Positions 9,301 to 17,258 of a stretch of 50,071 nucleotides of DNA are shown here, one piece after another (the stretch's first letter is position 1; every line of letters begins with the position of its first letter). A model generated the notes under the pieces. It was not told the origin of the DNA. It did not search any database and saw nothing but the letters and a program-made list of their open reading frames with translations. Source of the DNA: Thermohalobaculum sp050043005 (GTDB lineage Bacteria; Pseudomonadota; Alphaproteobacteria; Rhodobacterales; Rhodobacteraceae); the NCBI GenBank assembly GCA_050043005.1, contig JBHJIZ010000095.1:1-50071 (forward strand), given 5' to 3'. Position numbers and translations under genes: made by a program.

Positions 9301-9840
9301 CTCGACGAAGCGATTGCGCAGCTGCGCAAGGGGATTTCCGAACTGAACCGCGAAGGCCGCGAGCGCTTGATCGCCGCGTTCGAGAGCGTCAACAAACGGT
9401 TCTCGAACCTGTTCACCCATCTCTTTGGCGGCGGTGAGGCCCGGCTGGTGCTGGTTGAGTCGGACGACCCGCTGGACGCGGGCCTGGAAATCATGTGCCA
9501 GCCGCCGGGCAAGAAGCTTTCGACACTGTCGCTGCTGTCTGGGGGTGAACAAACCCTGACGGCGCTGAGCCTGATCTTTGCTGTGTTCCTGTCGAACCCC
9601 GCACCGATCTGTGTACTGGACGAGGTCGACGCACCGCTGGACGATTCGAACGTCACCCGGTTTTGCGATCTGCTGGACGAGATGCGGCGCCTGACCGAGA
9701 CGCGCTTCCTGATCATCACACACCACGCTATCACGATGAGCCGGATGGACCGCCTATTTGGTGTCACGATGGTCGAGCGCGGTGTCAGCCAGCTTGTCTC
9801 GGTCGATCTCGTGCGGGCTGCTGAACTGGTCGACGCTTGA
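6382..9840 (+). CDS. smc: Chromosome segregation protein SMC
   Basis: A 1152-residue SMC ATPase, which compacts and helps segregate the chromosome with ScpA and ScpB. The head begins VQFTRLRLNGFKSFVDPTD with Walker A GPNGCGKSN at 31-39. Two long coiled coils (very rich in Ala, Glu, Arg) flank a hinge around residues 510-640. The C-terminal head carries the ABC signature LSGGEQTLTALSL and Walker B ICVLDEVDAPLDDSN. I start at GTG 6382 because the family begins MxFTxLRLxGFKSF and a promoter ends just upstream; the open frame starts earlier, at 6349. scpA and scpB are not in the window. Full length for the family. Confidence 0.96.
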   Translation: MQFTRLRLNGFKSFVDPTDLVISSGLTGVVGPNGCGKSNLLEALRWIMGENRAKQMRGDGMEDVIFAGTDSRPTRSSASVELVIDNSDRLAPAAFNQDPKLEISRRITRDVGSAYKINGKDVRARDVQMLFADASTGAHSPALVRQGQIAELINAKPKARRRILEEAAGISGLYQRRHEAELKLKGTETNLARVEDVLDQLGQRLSSLERQAGQARRYRKIAEELRRTEAVLLYLRWRMAETERAKADADLTAASRQAAEAEGRVLHATKARETADAALPPLREEETIASAVVQRMAIEREQIDEREDRARREIEQLAARARQMAQDIEREETLQRDAGGALEKLTEEQGDLRSAQDAQQDTQAEAVEAARLAGEALTEQETSLDRLTEEAARLAARAAAAERRLEEARSVVARLDRDIAQTEAAHNAMAGQIITAETTLEQAFSDVEQTRAAAQAAEQALEAAEKARSGAQETEGEARAALSDSEGEVKALSAEVAALERLLARDGGSQGKLIDQVHVDPGFEAALGAALGEDLNASDVTDQDGSGWTLLDPLHEPAALPPGVRPCSDIAKGPSLLDRRLSQTGVVEQAEGDAIQSLLLPGQRIVSAEGDLWRWDGLRVRAGEASSTAALRLQQRNRLERLKTSLDRAKALREKASDAHQTARSSLVGANEAEASARSARRNADQAVAEAARQHSKAEADIGMLRAKLTSQTEALAARQNERQDAGAALSEAQEGLSDLGDVDAARRSVEVQRGEVDLARTAMLSARAQADEIRRAGTARDRRLTEIGRELEVWRDRQSNAHDRIAELSQRLQETTARQTEIATIPEELAERKAKLSSEIDGAEDRRKTSADALAAGEAALRNAEAQERDAEKAASARREERARQEAVLEGLAQRVAEADAEIRSELDLEPGHLLETLGAEPQDLPVLDAAEADAAKLRRQRDALGAVNLRAEEDANEVREERDSLAKEKQDLDEAIAQLRKGISELNREGRERLIAAFESVNKRFSNLFTHLFGGGEARLVLVESDDPLDAGLEIMCQPPGKKLSTLSLLSGGEQTLTALSLIFAVFLSNPAPICVLDEVDAPLDDSNVTRFCDLLDEMRRLTETRFLIITHHAITMSRMDRLFGVTMVERGVSQLVSVDLVRAAELVDA

Positions 9841-9968
9841 CGCCGGTCGGCACTTGAAACCGCAATCTGACCTCAAACCCATCACAAACGGCCCAAATAC
9901 GGCCACGGTAGTATGTTTGCTAAGTTCCGCGCAACGGCATACGGTCTTTCGCTATGGAGGGCGGCAAC

Positions 9969-10289
9969 GTGTTACGGGTTTTTGGGTGCGCAGCGCTTTT
10001 GACAGCGTTGATGGCTTCGGTCGTGCATGCAGCGGAGTTCACCGCATCGAACGGAGCCGCTCTGCGTGCTCCGGATATCGACACACTTAACTGTGCTCAG
10101 CGCGGTACGCTGCTGATGGAATACTCCATGAGTGAGTACAGAGGGACCGATCCGCTGACGCAGGGTCACCCGGATCTGCCGATCTACGAATACGAGAACG
10201 AACTGGCGCAACGCTTCTACACGGAATGTCAGGCTGGAAGTTCACAGTTCGAGAACAGCGCACCAGCGTTTTCTCATGGCTTCAATTGA
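9969..10289 (+). CDS. Small exported protein of unknown function
   Basis: A 106-residue protein. The GTG at 9969 is preferred because GGAGG lies at 9956-9960; an ATG at 9954 would overlap that ribosome site. The first 20 or so residues (VLRVFGCAALLTALMASVVHA) are a clear Sec signal peptide. The mature part is acidic and has two cysteines (LNCAQ and YTECQ), which could form a disulphide in the periplasm. I recognise no family. It lies between smc and lspA on the same strand, 52 bases ahead of lspA. Confidence 0.65.
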   Translation: MLRVFGCAALLTALMASVVHAAEFTASNGAALRAPDIDTLNCAQRGTLLMEYSMSEYRGTDPLTQGHPDLPIYEYENELAQRFYTECQAGSSQFENSAPAFSHGFN

Positions 10290-10341
10290 CCGCTGAACAC
10301 CGCCGCTTGCTGTCCTGATCCGCCAACTGTAAGAGGCGCGC

Positions 10342-10803
10342 ATGCGCTTGTTTCTCCACCTCATCCTGCCCGTTGGCCTTGTCATTTTCGTTCTGGACCG
10401 GCTTTCGAAGGTCTGGATCGTCGATGTTCTGGACCTGCCGAACCGGCTTGCGATCGATGTAGTCCCACCGTTTCTGAATTTCCGCATGGCGTGGAACACC
10501 GGAATCAATTTCGGCCTCGGCGGTGGAGGACCGGAGGAGATGCGCTGGCTGCTGATCGGCCTGAGCGTCGTGATTTCCGCAGCACTTCTCTGGTGGGTGC
10601 TGAGACGCGATGACCGGGTCCTCGGCTGGGGCGCTGGTGCCGTGATCGGCGGTGCGCTGGGAAATGCCTGGGACCGGCTCCAATGGGGGGCCGTCGCCGA
10701 CTTCCTGAACATGAGCTGTTGTGGGATCAATAACCCTTTCTCGTTCAATATCGCCGATATCGCGATCTTCATGGGCGCAATCTGGATCGCCTGGAAGGCT
10801 TGA
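10342..10803 (+). CDS. lspA: Lipoprotein signal peptidase (signal peptidase II)
   Basis: A 153-residue inner-membrane aspartyl protease that removes the signal peptide of diacylated prolipoproteins. Four hydrophobic segments are visible. The family motif MAWNTGINFGL precedes GGALGNAWDRLQWGAVADFL and FNIADIAI; the catalytic aspartates should be Asp120 (VADF) and Asp139 (NIAD), separated by 19 residues as in Pseudomonas LspA. Its usual partner lgt is also in this window, at 38979-39848. It stands just upstream of a lipoprotein gene that is one of its likely substrates. Confidence 0.95.
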   Translation: MRLFLHLILPVGLVIFVLDRLSKVWIVDVLDLPNRLAIDVVPPFLNFRMAWNTGINFGLGGGGPEEMRWLLIGLSVVISAALLWWVLRRDDRVLGWGAGAVIGGALGNAWDRLQWGAVADFLNMSCCGINNPFSFNIADIAIFMGAIWIAWKA

Positions 10804-10883
10804 ACCGGTCTATGCCGGAAAAGTTGCAGTAAGGCGTTGGATGACACAGAATGCGCCCGGGTCAGAGCGCGCGGAGAGCAGAG

Positions 10884-11540
10884 ATGAAACGTCGAATGAC
10901 ATCACGAATTGCAATCGGAAGTGTGCTCGTCGCCGTCACGATCGGTATCAGCGGATGTGAAACGATCGGCAGCCCGTTCGAAGCCCTGTCCAAAAAGCCA
11001 CCTTCGCCGGATGAGTTCTCGGTTCTTGCGCGCAAACCGTTGAAGATGCCGCCGTCGATCAACCTGCCGGAACCTCGTTTGGGCGAGCGATCTGCTCTCG
11101 AACCGAACCCAAGCCAGGATGCGATTGTTGCTTTGCTTGGGAACAGTGCCACAAAGCAGGTGCAACCGGCCAGCGCCGGGGAAAGTGCATTGTTGAGTGC
11201 CGCGAACGCGCAGGCCGAACAGGTCGCCATCCGCCGGGTCCTTGAAGAGGAAACCCTGAGCGAAGACGCATCCCAACCTTATGAGCCGCCTACCATTGCG
11301 GAACTGTTTCTGGGTGACGATGACGGACCCGATCCCGAAACACTCATCAACCCGGCGGCAGAGGCTCGCAGGCTGCAAGCCGAAGGCGTGGCAGCGGCAC
11401 CGATCGATCCGACGGAAGTGCCACCCGAGGCACAGGACGACGAGAACTTTGCGGCTGACGAACCTGAACGACGCGATCCTAGGCGCGGGCGGATCATCAC
11501 GCCCAGCGTTTCGGCCGGAACGACCCCGGCATTCGAATAA
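10884..11540 (+). CDS. bamF: DUF3035 lipoprotein, probable BamF subunit of the outer-membrane assembly complex
   Basis: A 218-residue lipoprotein with lipobox ISGC and Cys25. After it comes the family's conserved segment PDEFSVLARKPLKMPP followed by LPEPR. DUF3035 proteins next to lspA in alphaproteobacteria are identified with BamF, an alphaproteobacterial accessory lipoprotein of the BAM complex. The rest is acidic, low in hydrophobics and probably disordered, ending in a basic tail (RRDPRRGRI). The ATG at 10884 follows GGAGAGCAGAG. The BamF name rests on motif memory and gene context, so it is less certain than the DUF assignment. Confidence 0.75.
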   Translation: MKRRMTSRIAIGSVLVAVTIGISGCETIGSPFEALSKKPPSPDEFSVLARKPLKMPPSINLPEPRLGERSALEPNPSQDAIVALLGNSATKQVQPASAGESALLSAANAQAEQVAIRRVLEEETLSEDASQPYEPPTIAELFLGDDDGPDPETLINPAAEARRLQAEGVAAAPIDPTEVPPEAQDDENFAADEPERRDPRRGRIITPSVSAGTTPAFE

Positions 11541-11650
11541 ACGCCGCGTACGTCCAACCGCAATCGACGCCTGAATTTGGCGTGATAGCCCTGCGCAAGC
11601 GCATCGCAGGACCTACATACAAGCGCGACCCGTTCATGAGGAGACCTGAT

Positions 11651-13027
11651 ATGGTTGCGCTTCGCAAACGTTCGCCCAACGCGCCTGCCCTTCATACGGT
11701 GATCTTGGCGCTCGGCGCTTTGATCCTCTCGACAGTCCTGACGTCCATGTCAGCACGTGCCGAGCCACCCGTCACGACATTCACGCTGGACAACGGCATG
11801 GATGTTGTCGTGATCGAGGACAACCGCGCGCCGGTCGTAACGCACATGGTCTGGTACCGGGGCGGCGCCGCGGACGAGCCACGCGGCGTGTCCGGGATCG
11901 CGCACTTTCTCGAGCATCTGATGTTCAAGGGCACGGACGAGATACCGGATGGTGCGTTCTCGAAAATTATTGCCGCGAACGGCGGTCAGGACAACGCGTT
12001 CACCGCACAGGACTACACCGGATACTTTCAGCGCATCGCCTCAGACAGGTTGGAGTTGGTGATGAAGATGGAAGCCGACCGCATGGTCGACGTGGTCATC
12101 ACCGAGGATCATGTCCGCACCGAGCGGGAAGTCATCATCGAAGAGCGCAATTCGCGCACCGACAATTCGCCGGATGCGTTGTTCTCGGAACAGATGCGCG
12201 CGGCGCTGTTTCTGAACCACGCCTATGGGGTGCCGATCATCGGTTGGCGCCACGAGATGGAAGAACTTTCGCTGGCAGACGCGCTCGAGTTCTACGAACG
12301 GTACTACGCGCCTGACAACGCAATCCTCGTTGTTGCAGGCGACGTGACGCCGGAGCGCGTGCGGGACCTGGCCGAAACGTATTACGGGCCACTGAAACCT
12401 TCCGGCAATCCTCCGGATGCCCGACCTCAGGAGCCGCCGCAGATCGCACCGCGCCGGATCAGCATGTCTGACCCTCGGGTGCGCCAGGACTACGTGATGC
12501 GCTCGTACCTGGTTCCTGAGTACGATCCGGAGGCGCCGAAAACCTCGGCAGCCCTGATGCTGTTTTCTTCAGTGCTGGGCGACGGCGTCGCATCGCGGCT
12601 CTCGAAGAGCCTGCAGCTTGAACAGAAGATCGCGATCAGTTCCGGCGCCTGGTATTCGCCTCGCTCACGCGATTCCACGTCATTGACGGTCTACGGCGTG
12701 CCCGCACCCGGGTCGTCACTCGAGGACGTGGAAGCGGCCATCGACGCGATCATCGCGGATCTGGCTGAAACCGGGCCGACGGAAGAGGAACTGACCAGGG
12801 TGAAGCGTGTGCTGCGCGCCAACCGGGTCTTCATGCAAGACAGCCAGTCCAGTCTTGCACGGTTCTATGGCGCCGCGCTTGCAATCGGACTGAGCGTCGA
12901 AGATGTCCTAGGCTGGCCGGCCGTCGTTGAATCGGAGACGATCGAAGACATCCGTGCGGCAGCGCAAAAATATCTGGACATGGATCAATCGGTAACCGGC
13001 TATCTGATGCGTGGGGAGGCAAGCTGA
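11651..13027 (+). CDS. M16 family zinc metallopeptidase, catalytic subunit
   Basis: A 458-residue pitrilysin-family protein with a signal peptide (cleavage near MSARA, residue 37), so it acts in the periplasm. The inverted zinc motif HxxEH is present as HFLEH (85-89) and the downstream zinc-ligand region EREVIIEERNSR follows at the normal distance. The start ATG 11651 has GAGGAG eight bases upstream; earlier in-frame starts at 11582 and 11636 lack this. It overlaps the next M16 gene by one base (TGATG). Such pairs form heterodimers in which this subunit cleaves peptides or misfolded envelope proteins. Confidence 0.92.
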   Translation: MVALRKRSPNAPALHTVILALGALILSTVLTSMSARAEPPVTTFTLDNGMDVVVIEDNRAPVVTHMVWYRGGAADEPRGVSGIAHFLEHLMFKGTDEIPDGAFSKIIAANGGQDNAFTAQDYTGYFQRIASDRLELVMKMEADRMVDVVITEDHVRTEREVIIEERNSRTDNSPDALFSEQMRAALFLNHAYGVPIIGWRHEMEELSLADALEFYERYYAPDNAILVVAGDVTPERVRDLAETYYGPLKPSGNPPDARPQEPPQIAPRRISMSDPRVRQDYVMRSYLVPEYDPEAPKTSAALMLFSSVLGDGVASRLSKSLQLEQKIAISSGAWYSPRSRDSTSLTVYGVPAPGSSLEDVEAAIDAIIADLAETGPTEEELTRVKRVLRANRVFMQDSQSSLARFYGAALAIGLSVEDVLGWPAVVESETIEDIRAAAQKYLDMDQSVTGYLMRGEAS

Positions 13028-14346
13028 TGGCAATTCAGCGGACAATCAGAAGCCTCGCGGGCGCGGCCCTGTTCCTGATCGCTCTGGGCGGGCTGGCGCA
13101 TGCCGAGGTCAAGATCCAGAATGTCACCAGCCCGTCCGGGCAGACGATCTGGCTGGTCGAGGAGCCGTCTATCCCGATCGTCGGAATTGAACTTGGTTTC
13201 CGCGGCGGGTCCTGGCTTGACCCGGATGGCAAGGAAGGCTTGTCGCGCTTTGCAGTCGGATTGATGAACGAAGGGTCCGGCGATCTGGATGCGGTTGCCT
13301 TCGCCAATCGTTCAGATGACATTTCGGCCCGGATTGGGTTTTCGGTGAACCGCAACGCCGCCGAGGTCAGCGGGCGGTTCCTGCTTGAGACGCTCGATGA
13401 AGGCATCGATCTGATGGCATTGGCGCTTTCATCGCCGCGGTTCGACGCCGAGCCGATCGAGCGTGTGCGCAATCAGATTCTGTCCGGTATCGCGCAAAGT
13501 GAAACCGACCCGGACTCGATCGCGGGAAAGACCTGGTACGCGAACACGTTTGCCGGACATCCTTATGCGCGCCCGTCGGAAGGCACCGCCGAAAGTATCA
13601 ACGGCATCGCTTTGGACGACTTGAAGGCAAGCCATGCCCGGCTCTACCAACGTGCGGGCCTGTATGTCTCGATCGTCGGTGCAATAGACGCAGAGAAAGC
13701 CGGAGAGATCGTCGACCGTCTGATCGCCAGCCTGCCCGAGGGTGAGGTGCGCGAAGTGCCCGCGGTTGAAACTGTGCCTGAACCGGGTGTGACGGTCGTC
13801 GAACAGGATGTGCCTCAATCCGTTGCGATCTTTGGCCACAAGGGCTTGATGCGCGATGATCCGGATTTCATTCCGGCCTTCGTGATGAACTACATCCTGG
13901 GCGGGGGTGGATTTGCCTCGCGTCTGACCGAGGAGGTCCGTGAGAAGCGGGGCCTCGCGTACTCGGTCTACTCCTACATGTCGACGATGGACGGCGCGGG
14001 CCTCTACATAGGCGGTGTGCAGACGGCGAATGAGCGTATTGCCGAAAGTCTGGATGTGATCCGAGCCGAATGGGCGCGGATGGCATCGGAGGGCATGACC
14101 GAGGAAGACTTGCAGAAGGCAAAGACCTACCTGACCGGGTCCTTCCCGCTGCGCTTCGACTCGAACTCGAAGATCGCCAACTATCTGCTGTTCATGCAGA
14201 TGGAGGATCTGGGAATTGACTATCTCGAGAAACGCAACGGTCTGATCGAGGCAGTAACGCTCGAGGACATCAAGCGCGTTGCGGCCCGTGTTCTGCAACC
14301 AGATGCGCTGTCGTTCGTTGTGGTCGGGAAACCGGTCGGACTTTGA
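13027..14346 (+). CDS. M16 family peptidase, non-catalytic partner subunit
   Basis: A 439-residue protein with a signal peptide (cleavage near LAHAEV, residue 26) and two M16 repeats. The position of the zinc motif reads LSRFAVGLMNEG, so the HxxEH residues are absent and it cannot bind catalytic zinc in the usual way. The C-terminal half keeps the R-x-x-x-Y signature region of B subunits (EKRGLAYSVYSYM). Its start overlaps the stop of the catalytic gene, giving a balanced complex. It is the last gene of the block and is followed by a strong hairpin terminator. Confidence 0.9.
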   Translation: MAIQRTIRSLAGAALFLIALGGLAHAEVKIQNVTSPSGQTIWLVEEPSIPIVGIELGFRGGSWLDPDGKEGLSRFAVGLMNEGSGDLDAVAFANRSDDISARIGFSVNRNAAEVSGRFLLETLDEGIDLMALALSSPRFDAEPIERVRNQILSGIAQSETDPDSIAGKTWYANTFAGHPYARPSEGTAESINGIALDDLKASHARLYQRAGLYVSIVGAIDAEKAGEIVDRLIASLPEGEVREVPAVETVPEPGVTVVEQDVPQSVAIFGHKGLMRDDPDFIPAFVMNYILGGGGFASRLTEEVREKRGLAYSVYSYMSTMDGAGLYIGGVQTANERIAESLDVIRAEWARMASEGMTEEDLQKAKTYLTGSFPLRFDSNSKIANYLLFMQMEDLGIDYLEKRNGLIEAVTLEDIKRVAARVLQPDALSFVVVGKPVGL

Positions 14347-14355
14347 TCCGGGACA

Positions 14356-14378
14356 AGGGTGGGCGAGGCGCCCACCCT
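14356..14378. terminator. Bidirectional intrinsic terminator
   Basis: A perfect 10-bp stem, AGGGTGGGCG / CGCCCACCCT, with loop AGG, lies nine bases past the stop of the second M16 gene and reaches into the stop codon of the convergent LAB_N gene. The AGGGTGGGC motif can end transcripts from both sides. There is no run of T on either strand, so Rho assistance is possible. Confidence 0.7.
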
Positions 14379-14703
14379 ACTCAGGACTGGTCGCGTCCGA
14401 ACGTTCGCGATAGATGAACCAAAGATTTCGCGCGTAGACGACGAAACCGAACGTCTGCGCGAGGATAATGACGATGTCCTGATCGAGCACACCATACAGC
14501 AACAGCATGGCCGCACCGAACAGAGACAGCCACCAGAATGGTACCGGGATAACCGATTTTCGCGCGCGTTCCGTGGCGATCCATTGCACGATCATCCGGC
14601 TCATGAAGACACCCTGTGCCGTGAGACCGAACACCGCGATCCACACGCGCATCCACCTGTCGACCAGCAGCAGATCCATCAGCCAGTGTGTTTGATCTTC
14701 CAT
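14377..14703 (-). CDS. LAB_N (lipid A biosynthesis N-terminal-like) small membrane protein
   Basis: A 108-residue protein with three hydrophobic helices (about 16-36, 52-70, 76-95) and the LAB_N motifs GLTAQGVFMSRMIVQWI and PVPFWWLSLFGA. This domain is found alone or fused to lipid-A-disaccharide synthase and glycosyltransferase systems. The ATG at 14703 overlaps the stop of the glycosyltransferase (TGATG), which is more likely than a TTG three bases upstream. Together the pair resembles systems that transfer a sugar to or across the membrane on a polyprenyl carrier, with this protein as a membrane partner or flippase-like component. That role is inference. Confidence 0.82.
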   Translation of the reverse strand: MEDQTHWLMDLLLVDRWMRVWIAVFGLTAQGVFMSRMIVQWIATERARKSVIPVPFWWLSLFGAAMLLLYGVLDQDIVIILAQTFGFVVYARNLWFIYRERSDATSPE

Positions 14704-15434
14704 CAATCGTCCGTGTGGGTGACTTCAGCGATCCTGCGACGCTTCAGCAGCCACCAAACGCCGAGCAGATCCTGAAAGCCGACGAGAGCACGTCCGAAGT
14801 TCGTGTACTTGGACTGTCCGGCTTCACGCGACCGGTGCGAGACATCGACCAGCATCACCTCCAGCCCTTCGCGTTTGACACGCGCGGGCAGGTATCGGTG
14901 GAGATGGTCGAAGAACGGAAGCGATAGAAACACCTCCCGCCGGAAAGCTTTCAAACCACACCCGGTGTCGCGTGTGTCATCCCGCAGCATTCGGGCACGC
15001 AGCTTGTTGGCCAGACGCGAGGCGATTTTCTTCGATGCAGTGTCCTGGCGGTCGACCCGTTGACCCGCCACAAGCCCCGGACCCGCATCGTTGCCGATCA
15101 GCGGTGCCACAAGCTTCGGGATCTCTGCCGGGGGGTTCTGACCATCCCCATCGATGGTGCAGATCACTGGCGCTTTTGCGGCGAGGACCCCGGAACGAAC
15201 GGCGGCGGATTGTCCGCAGGGTCGGGCGTGACGAACCTCACGAAGCCACGGAAAGTCCGAACGAAGCGCTTCGATCCGAGCTGAGCTGTCATCGGTCGAG
15301 CCATCGTTGACGAAGATCGCTTCGAACGGACCGATGGATGCGCACGCCTCGGCGATCTCGCGTGCCATCGTTTCGATGTTTTCGGCTTCGTTCAGCATGG
15401 GTGCCACGACTGCGAAGCGCGGGTTGTCTGTCAT
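14703..15434 (-). CDS. Family 2 glycosyltransferase (dolichol/polyprenyl-phosphate mannosyltransferase-like)
   Basis: A 243-residue GT2 enzyme. The N-terminal nucleotide-binding strand is VVAPMLNEAENI, followed by FVNDGSTDDS and the metal-binding DxD as TIDGDGQNPP, all as in DPM1/ArnC-type enzymes. There is no transmembrane tail, so it is cytoplasmic or membrane-associated. The acceptor-site region GCGLKAFRREVFL and the basic C-terminus (LLKRRR) fit polyprenyl-phosphate sugar transfer. It overlaps the LAB_N gene. The sugar and lipid cannot be identified from the sequence. Confidence 0.85.
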   Translation of the reverse strand: MTDNPRFAVVAPMLNEAENIETMAREIAEACASIGPFEAIFVNDGSTDDSSARIEALRSDFPWLREVRHARPCGQSAAVRSGVLAAKAPVICTIDGDGQNPPAEIPKLVAPLIGNDAGPGLVAGQRVDRQDTASKKIASRLANKLRARMLRDDTRDTGCGLKAFRREVFLSLPFFDHLHRYLPARVKREGLEVMLVDVSHRSREAGQSKYTNFGRALVGFQDLLGVWWLLKRRRIAEVTHTDD

Positions 15435-15533
15435 TCTTTTCGCCCCGTCTCTCAGCGCGGCGGACCATACGCGAGGCTTGGGACAAGGCCAACCTGGCAG
15501 GTTCGTAGCGTTGTCGCAGCAGATCCAGTCGTT

Positions 15534-17258
15534 TCAGGCAGCTTCGACGGGGCGCAGCAAATCCATCCGCGGCATCAGATCGAGCAGGTGTTTCGAATAC
15601 GCGTGTTGCGGAGTTTCGAACAACGCCTGTGTTTCAGCGATCTCGCAGATCTGGCCAGACTTCATCACCGCAATGCGATCGCACATCTGGCGGATCACCG
15701 GCAGGTCATGGCTGATGAACAGCATTGTGAGACCGAGTTCCTGCTGGAGATCTTTCAGTAGGTTCAGGATCGTCGCCTGTACCGAGACGTCCAGCGCCGA
15801 CGTTGGCTCGTCACAAATCAGTATTCGGGGCCGCGATGCCAAAGCGCGCGCAATCGAGATACGCTGACGCTGACCGCCCGAGAACTCATGCGGATAGCGG
15901 ATCGCTGCCTGCGCCCCAAGGCCAACATGGTCCAAAAGGTCGCCAACAATCGTCCGGGTTTCAGACTCGGATGATGTCAGCTTGTAGAACCGGATCGGTT
16001 CGGCAACGATGTCCAGCACTCTCATGCGCGCGTTCAGCGAGGAATACGGATCCTGGAAAATCATCTGCAACGCACGACGGGCCTCGATAGCCTGCGGGTC
16101 GCGCGGTGCCGTTGACACGTCCTGTCCATTGATCCGGATCACCCCTAAATCGGGCGTGTAGAGCCCGGCGATCAGCCGCGCGACGGTGGATTTACCTGAT
16201 CCGGACTCGCCGACCAGCCCGAAGGTCTCGCCTTGCCGGACGTTGAACGAGACATTGTCGACCGCGCGCAGCATCTTGCGATTCTTCTTCAGGATCGCCT
16301 TTTGCAGGGTAAACGCCAGGTTCAGGTCCTGAACCTCGATAGCGTTACCCGATGCGTTTGCCGTACGCGCAGCACCCAGCCAATGGGTCTGAATATCGAT
16401 CCGGCGCCGAACGTCGTCGCCGCCCTCGATGTAGTCGACCGAGTTGAAGCGGTGCAGCTTCACGTCGGCGCGCGGGACTGCGGCAATGAGCGACTTGGTG
16501 TATTCGTGCTGGGGGTTACCGAGGATCTGGGCAACAGGGCCTGTTTCGACAACCTCGCCCCGGTACATCACGCATACGCGGTCAGCGATATTGGCAATGA
16601 CGCCGATGTCATGGGTGACAATGATCACGCCGACCTGACGCTCACGACAGAGCGCTTTGATGAGGTCGAGGATCTGGGCCTGAATGGAAACGTCCAGTGC
16701 CGTGGTCGGTTCGTCCGCGATGATAAGCTCGGGGTCACCTGCCAGGGCGAGCGCGATCACGACGCGCTGCCGCATCCCGCCTGAGAACTGGTGCGGATAG
16801 GCTTTCAGACGGGCCTTTGCCTCGGTGATACCGACCGACTCGATCAGATCGATTGCGCGTGCCTCGGCCTTCTGGCCACGCAGACCAGAGGTTTTCTCCA
16901 GTGTCTCGACCAACTGGTCGCCGATGGTCATCAGTGGGTTCAGCGACGTCTGCGGATCCTGGAAGATCATGCCGATCCGATCGCCGCGAATACGGCGCAT
17001 CTCGTTTTCGTCCTTGCCGCGCAGTTCCTCGCCCTGGAACAGGATCGACCCCTCTGCGACGCGGCCCGGCGATTCGAGCAGGTCGATGACGGCGTTGCCT
17101 ATCGTTGATTTACCCGCGCCGGATTCGCCGACGAGACCCACGACCTCGCCGGGCGAGACAGTCAGGCCGACATTGCGCACGGCTTTAACGTTGCCGCGGC
17201 GTGTGGGGAATTCGACCGAGAGGCCCGAGATCTTGAGGAGATCAGTCACTCCGCTCAC
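15534..17258 (-). CDS. Peptide ABC transporter ATPase with two fused nucleotide-binding domains
   Basis: A 574-residue protein equal to DppD and DppF joined, as in GsiA. The first domain has Walker A GESGAGKST and signature FSGGMRQR; the second has GESGSGKST and FSGGQRQR; both carry the Walker B aspartate-glutamate (IADEPTTALDVS, ICDEPTSALDVS). Linker and oligopeptide-binding C-terminal segments (after HDIGV and after HDLPV) are present. GTG at 17258 overlaps the permease stop (GTGA), and a second GTG at 17249 is possible. It is the last gene of the four-gene transporter operon and powers oligopeptide, nickel or opine-like uptake. Confidence 0.93.
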   Translation of the reverse strand: MSGVTDLLKISGLSVEFPTRRGNVKAVRNVGLTVSPGEVVGLVGESGAGKSTIGNAVIDLLESPGRVAEGSILFQGEELRGKDENEMRRIRGDRIGMIFQDPQTSLNPLMTIGDQLVETLEKTSGLRGQKAEARAIDLIESVGITEAKARLKAYPHQFSGGMRQRVVIALALAGDPELIIADEPTTALDVSIQAQILDLIKALCRERQVGVIIVTHDIGVIANIADRVCVMYRGEVVETGPVAQILGNPQHEYTKSLIAAVPRADVKLHRFNSVDYIEGGDDVRRRIDIQTHWLGAARTANASGNAIEVQDLNLAFTLQKAILKKNRKMLRAVDNVSFNVRQGETFGLVGESGSGKSTVARLIAGLYTPDLGVIRINGQDVSTAPRDPQAIEARRALQMIFQDPYSSLNARMRVLDIVAEPIRFYKLTSSESETRTIVGDLLDHVGLGAQAAIRYPHEFSGGQRQRISIARALASRPRILICDEPTSALDVSVQATILNLLKDLQQELGLTMLFISHDLPVIRQMCDRIAVMKSGQICEIAETQALFETPQHAYSKHLLDLMPRMDLLRPVEAA

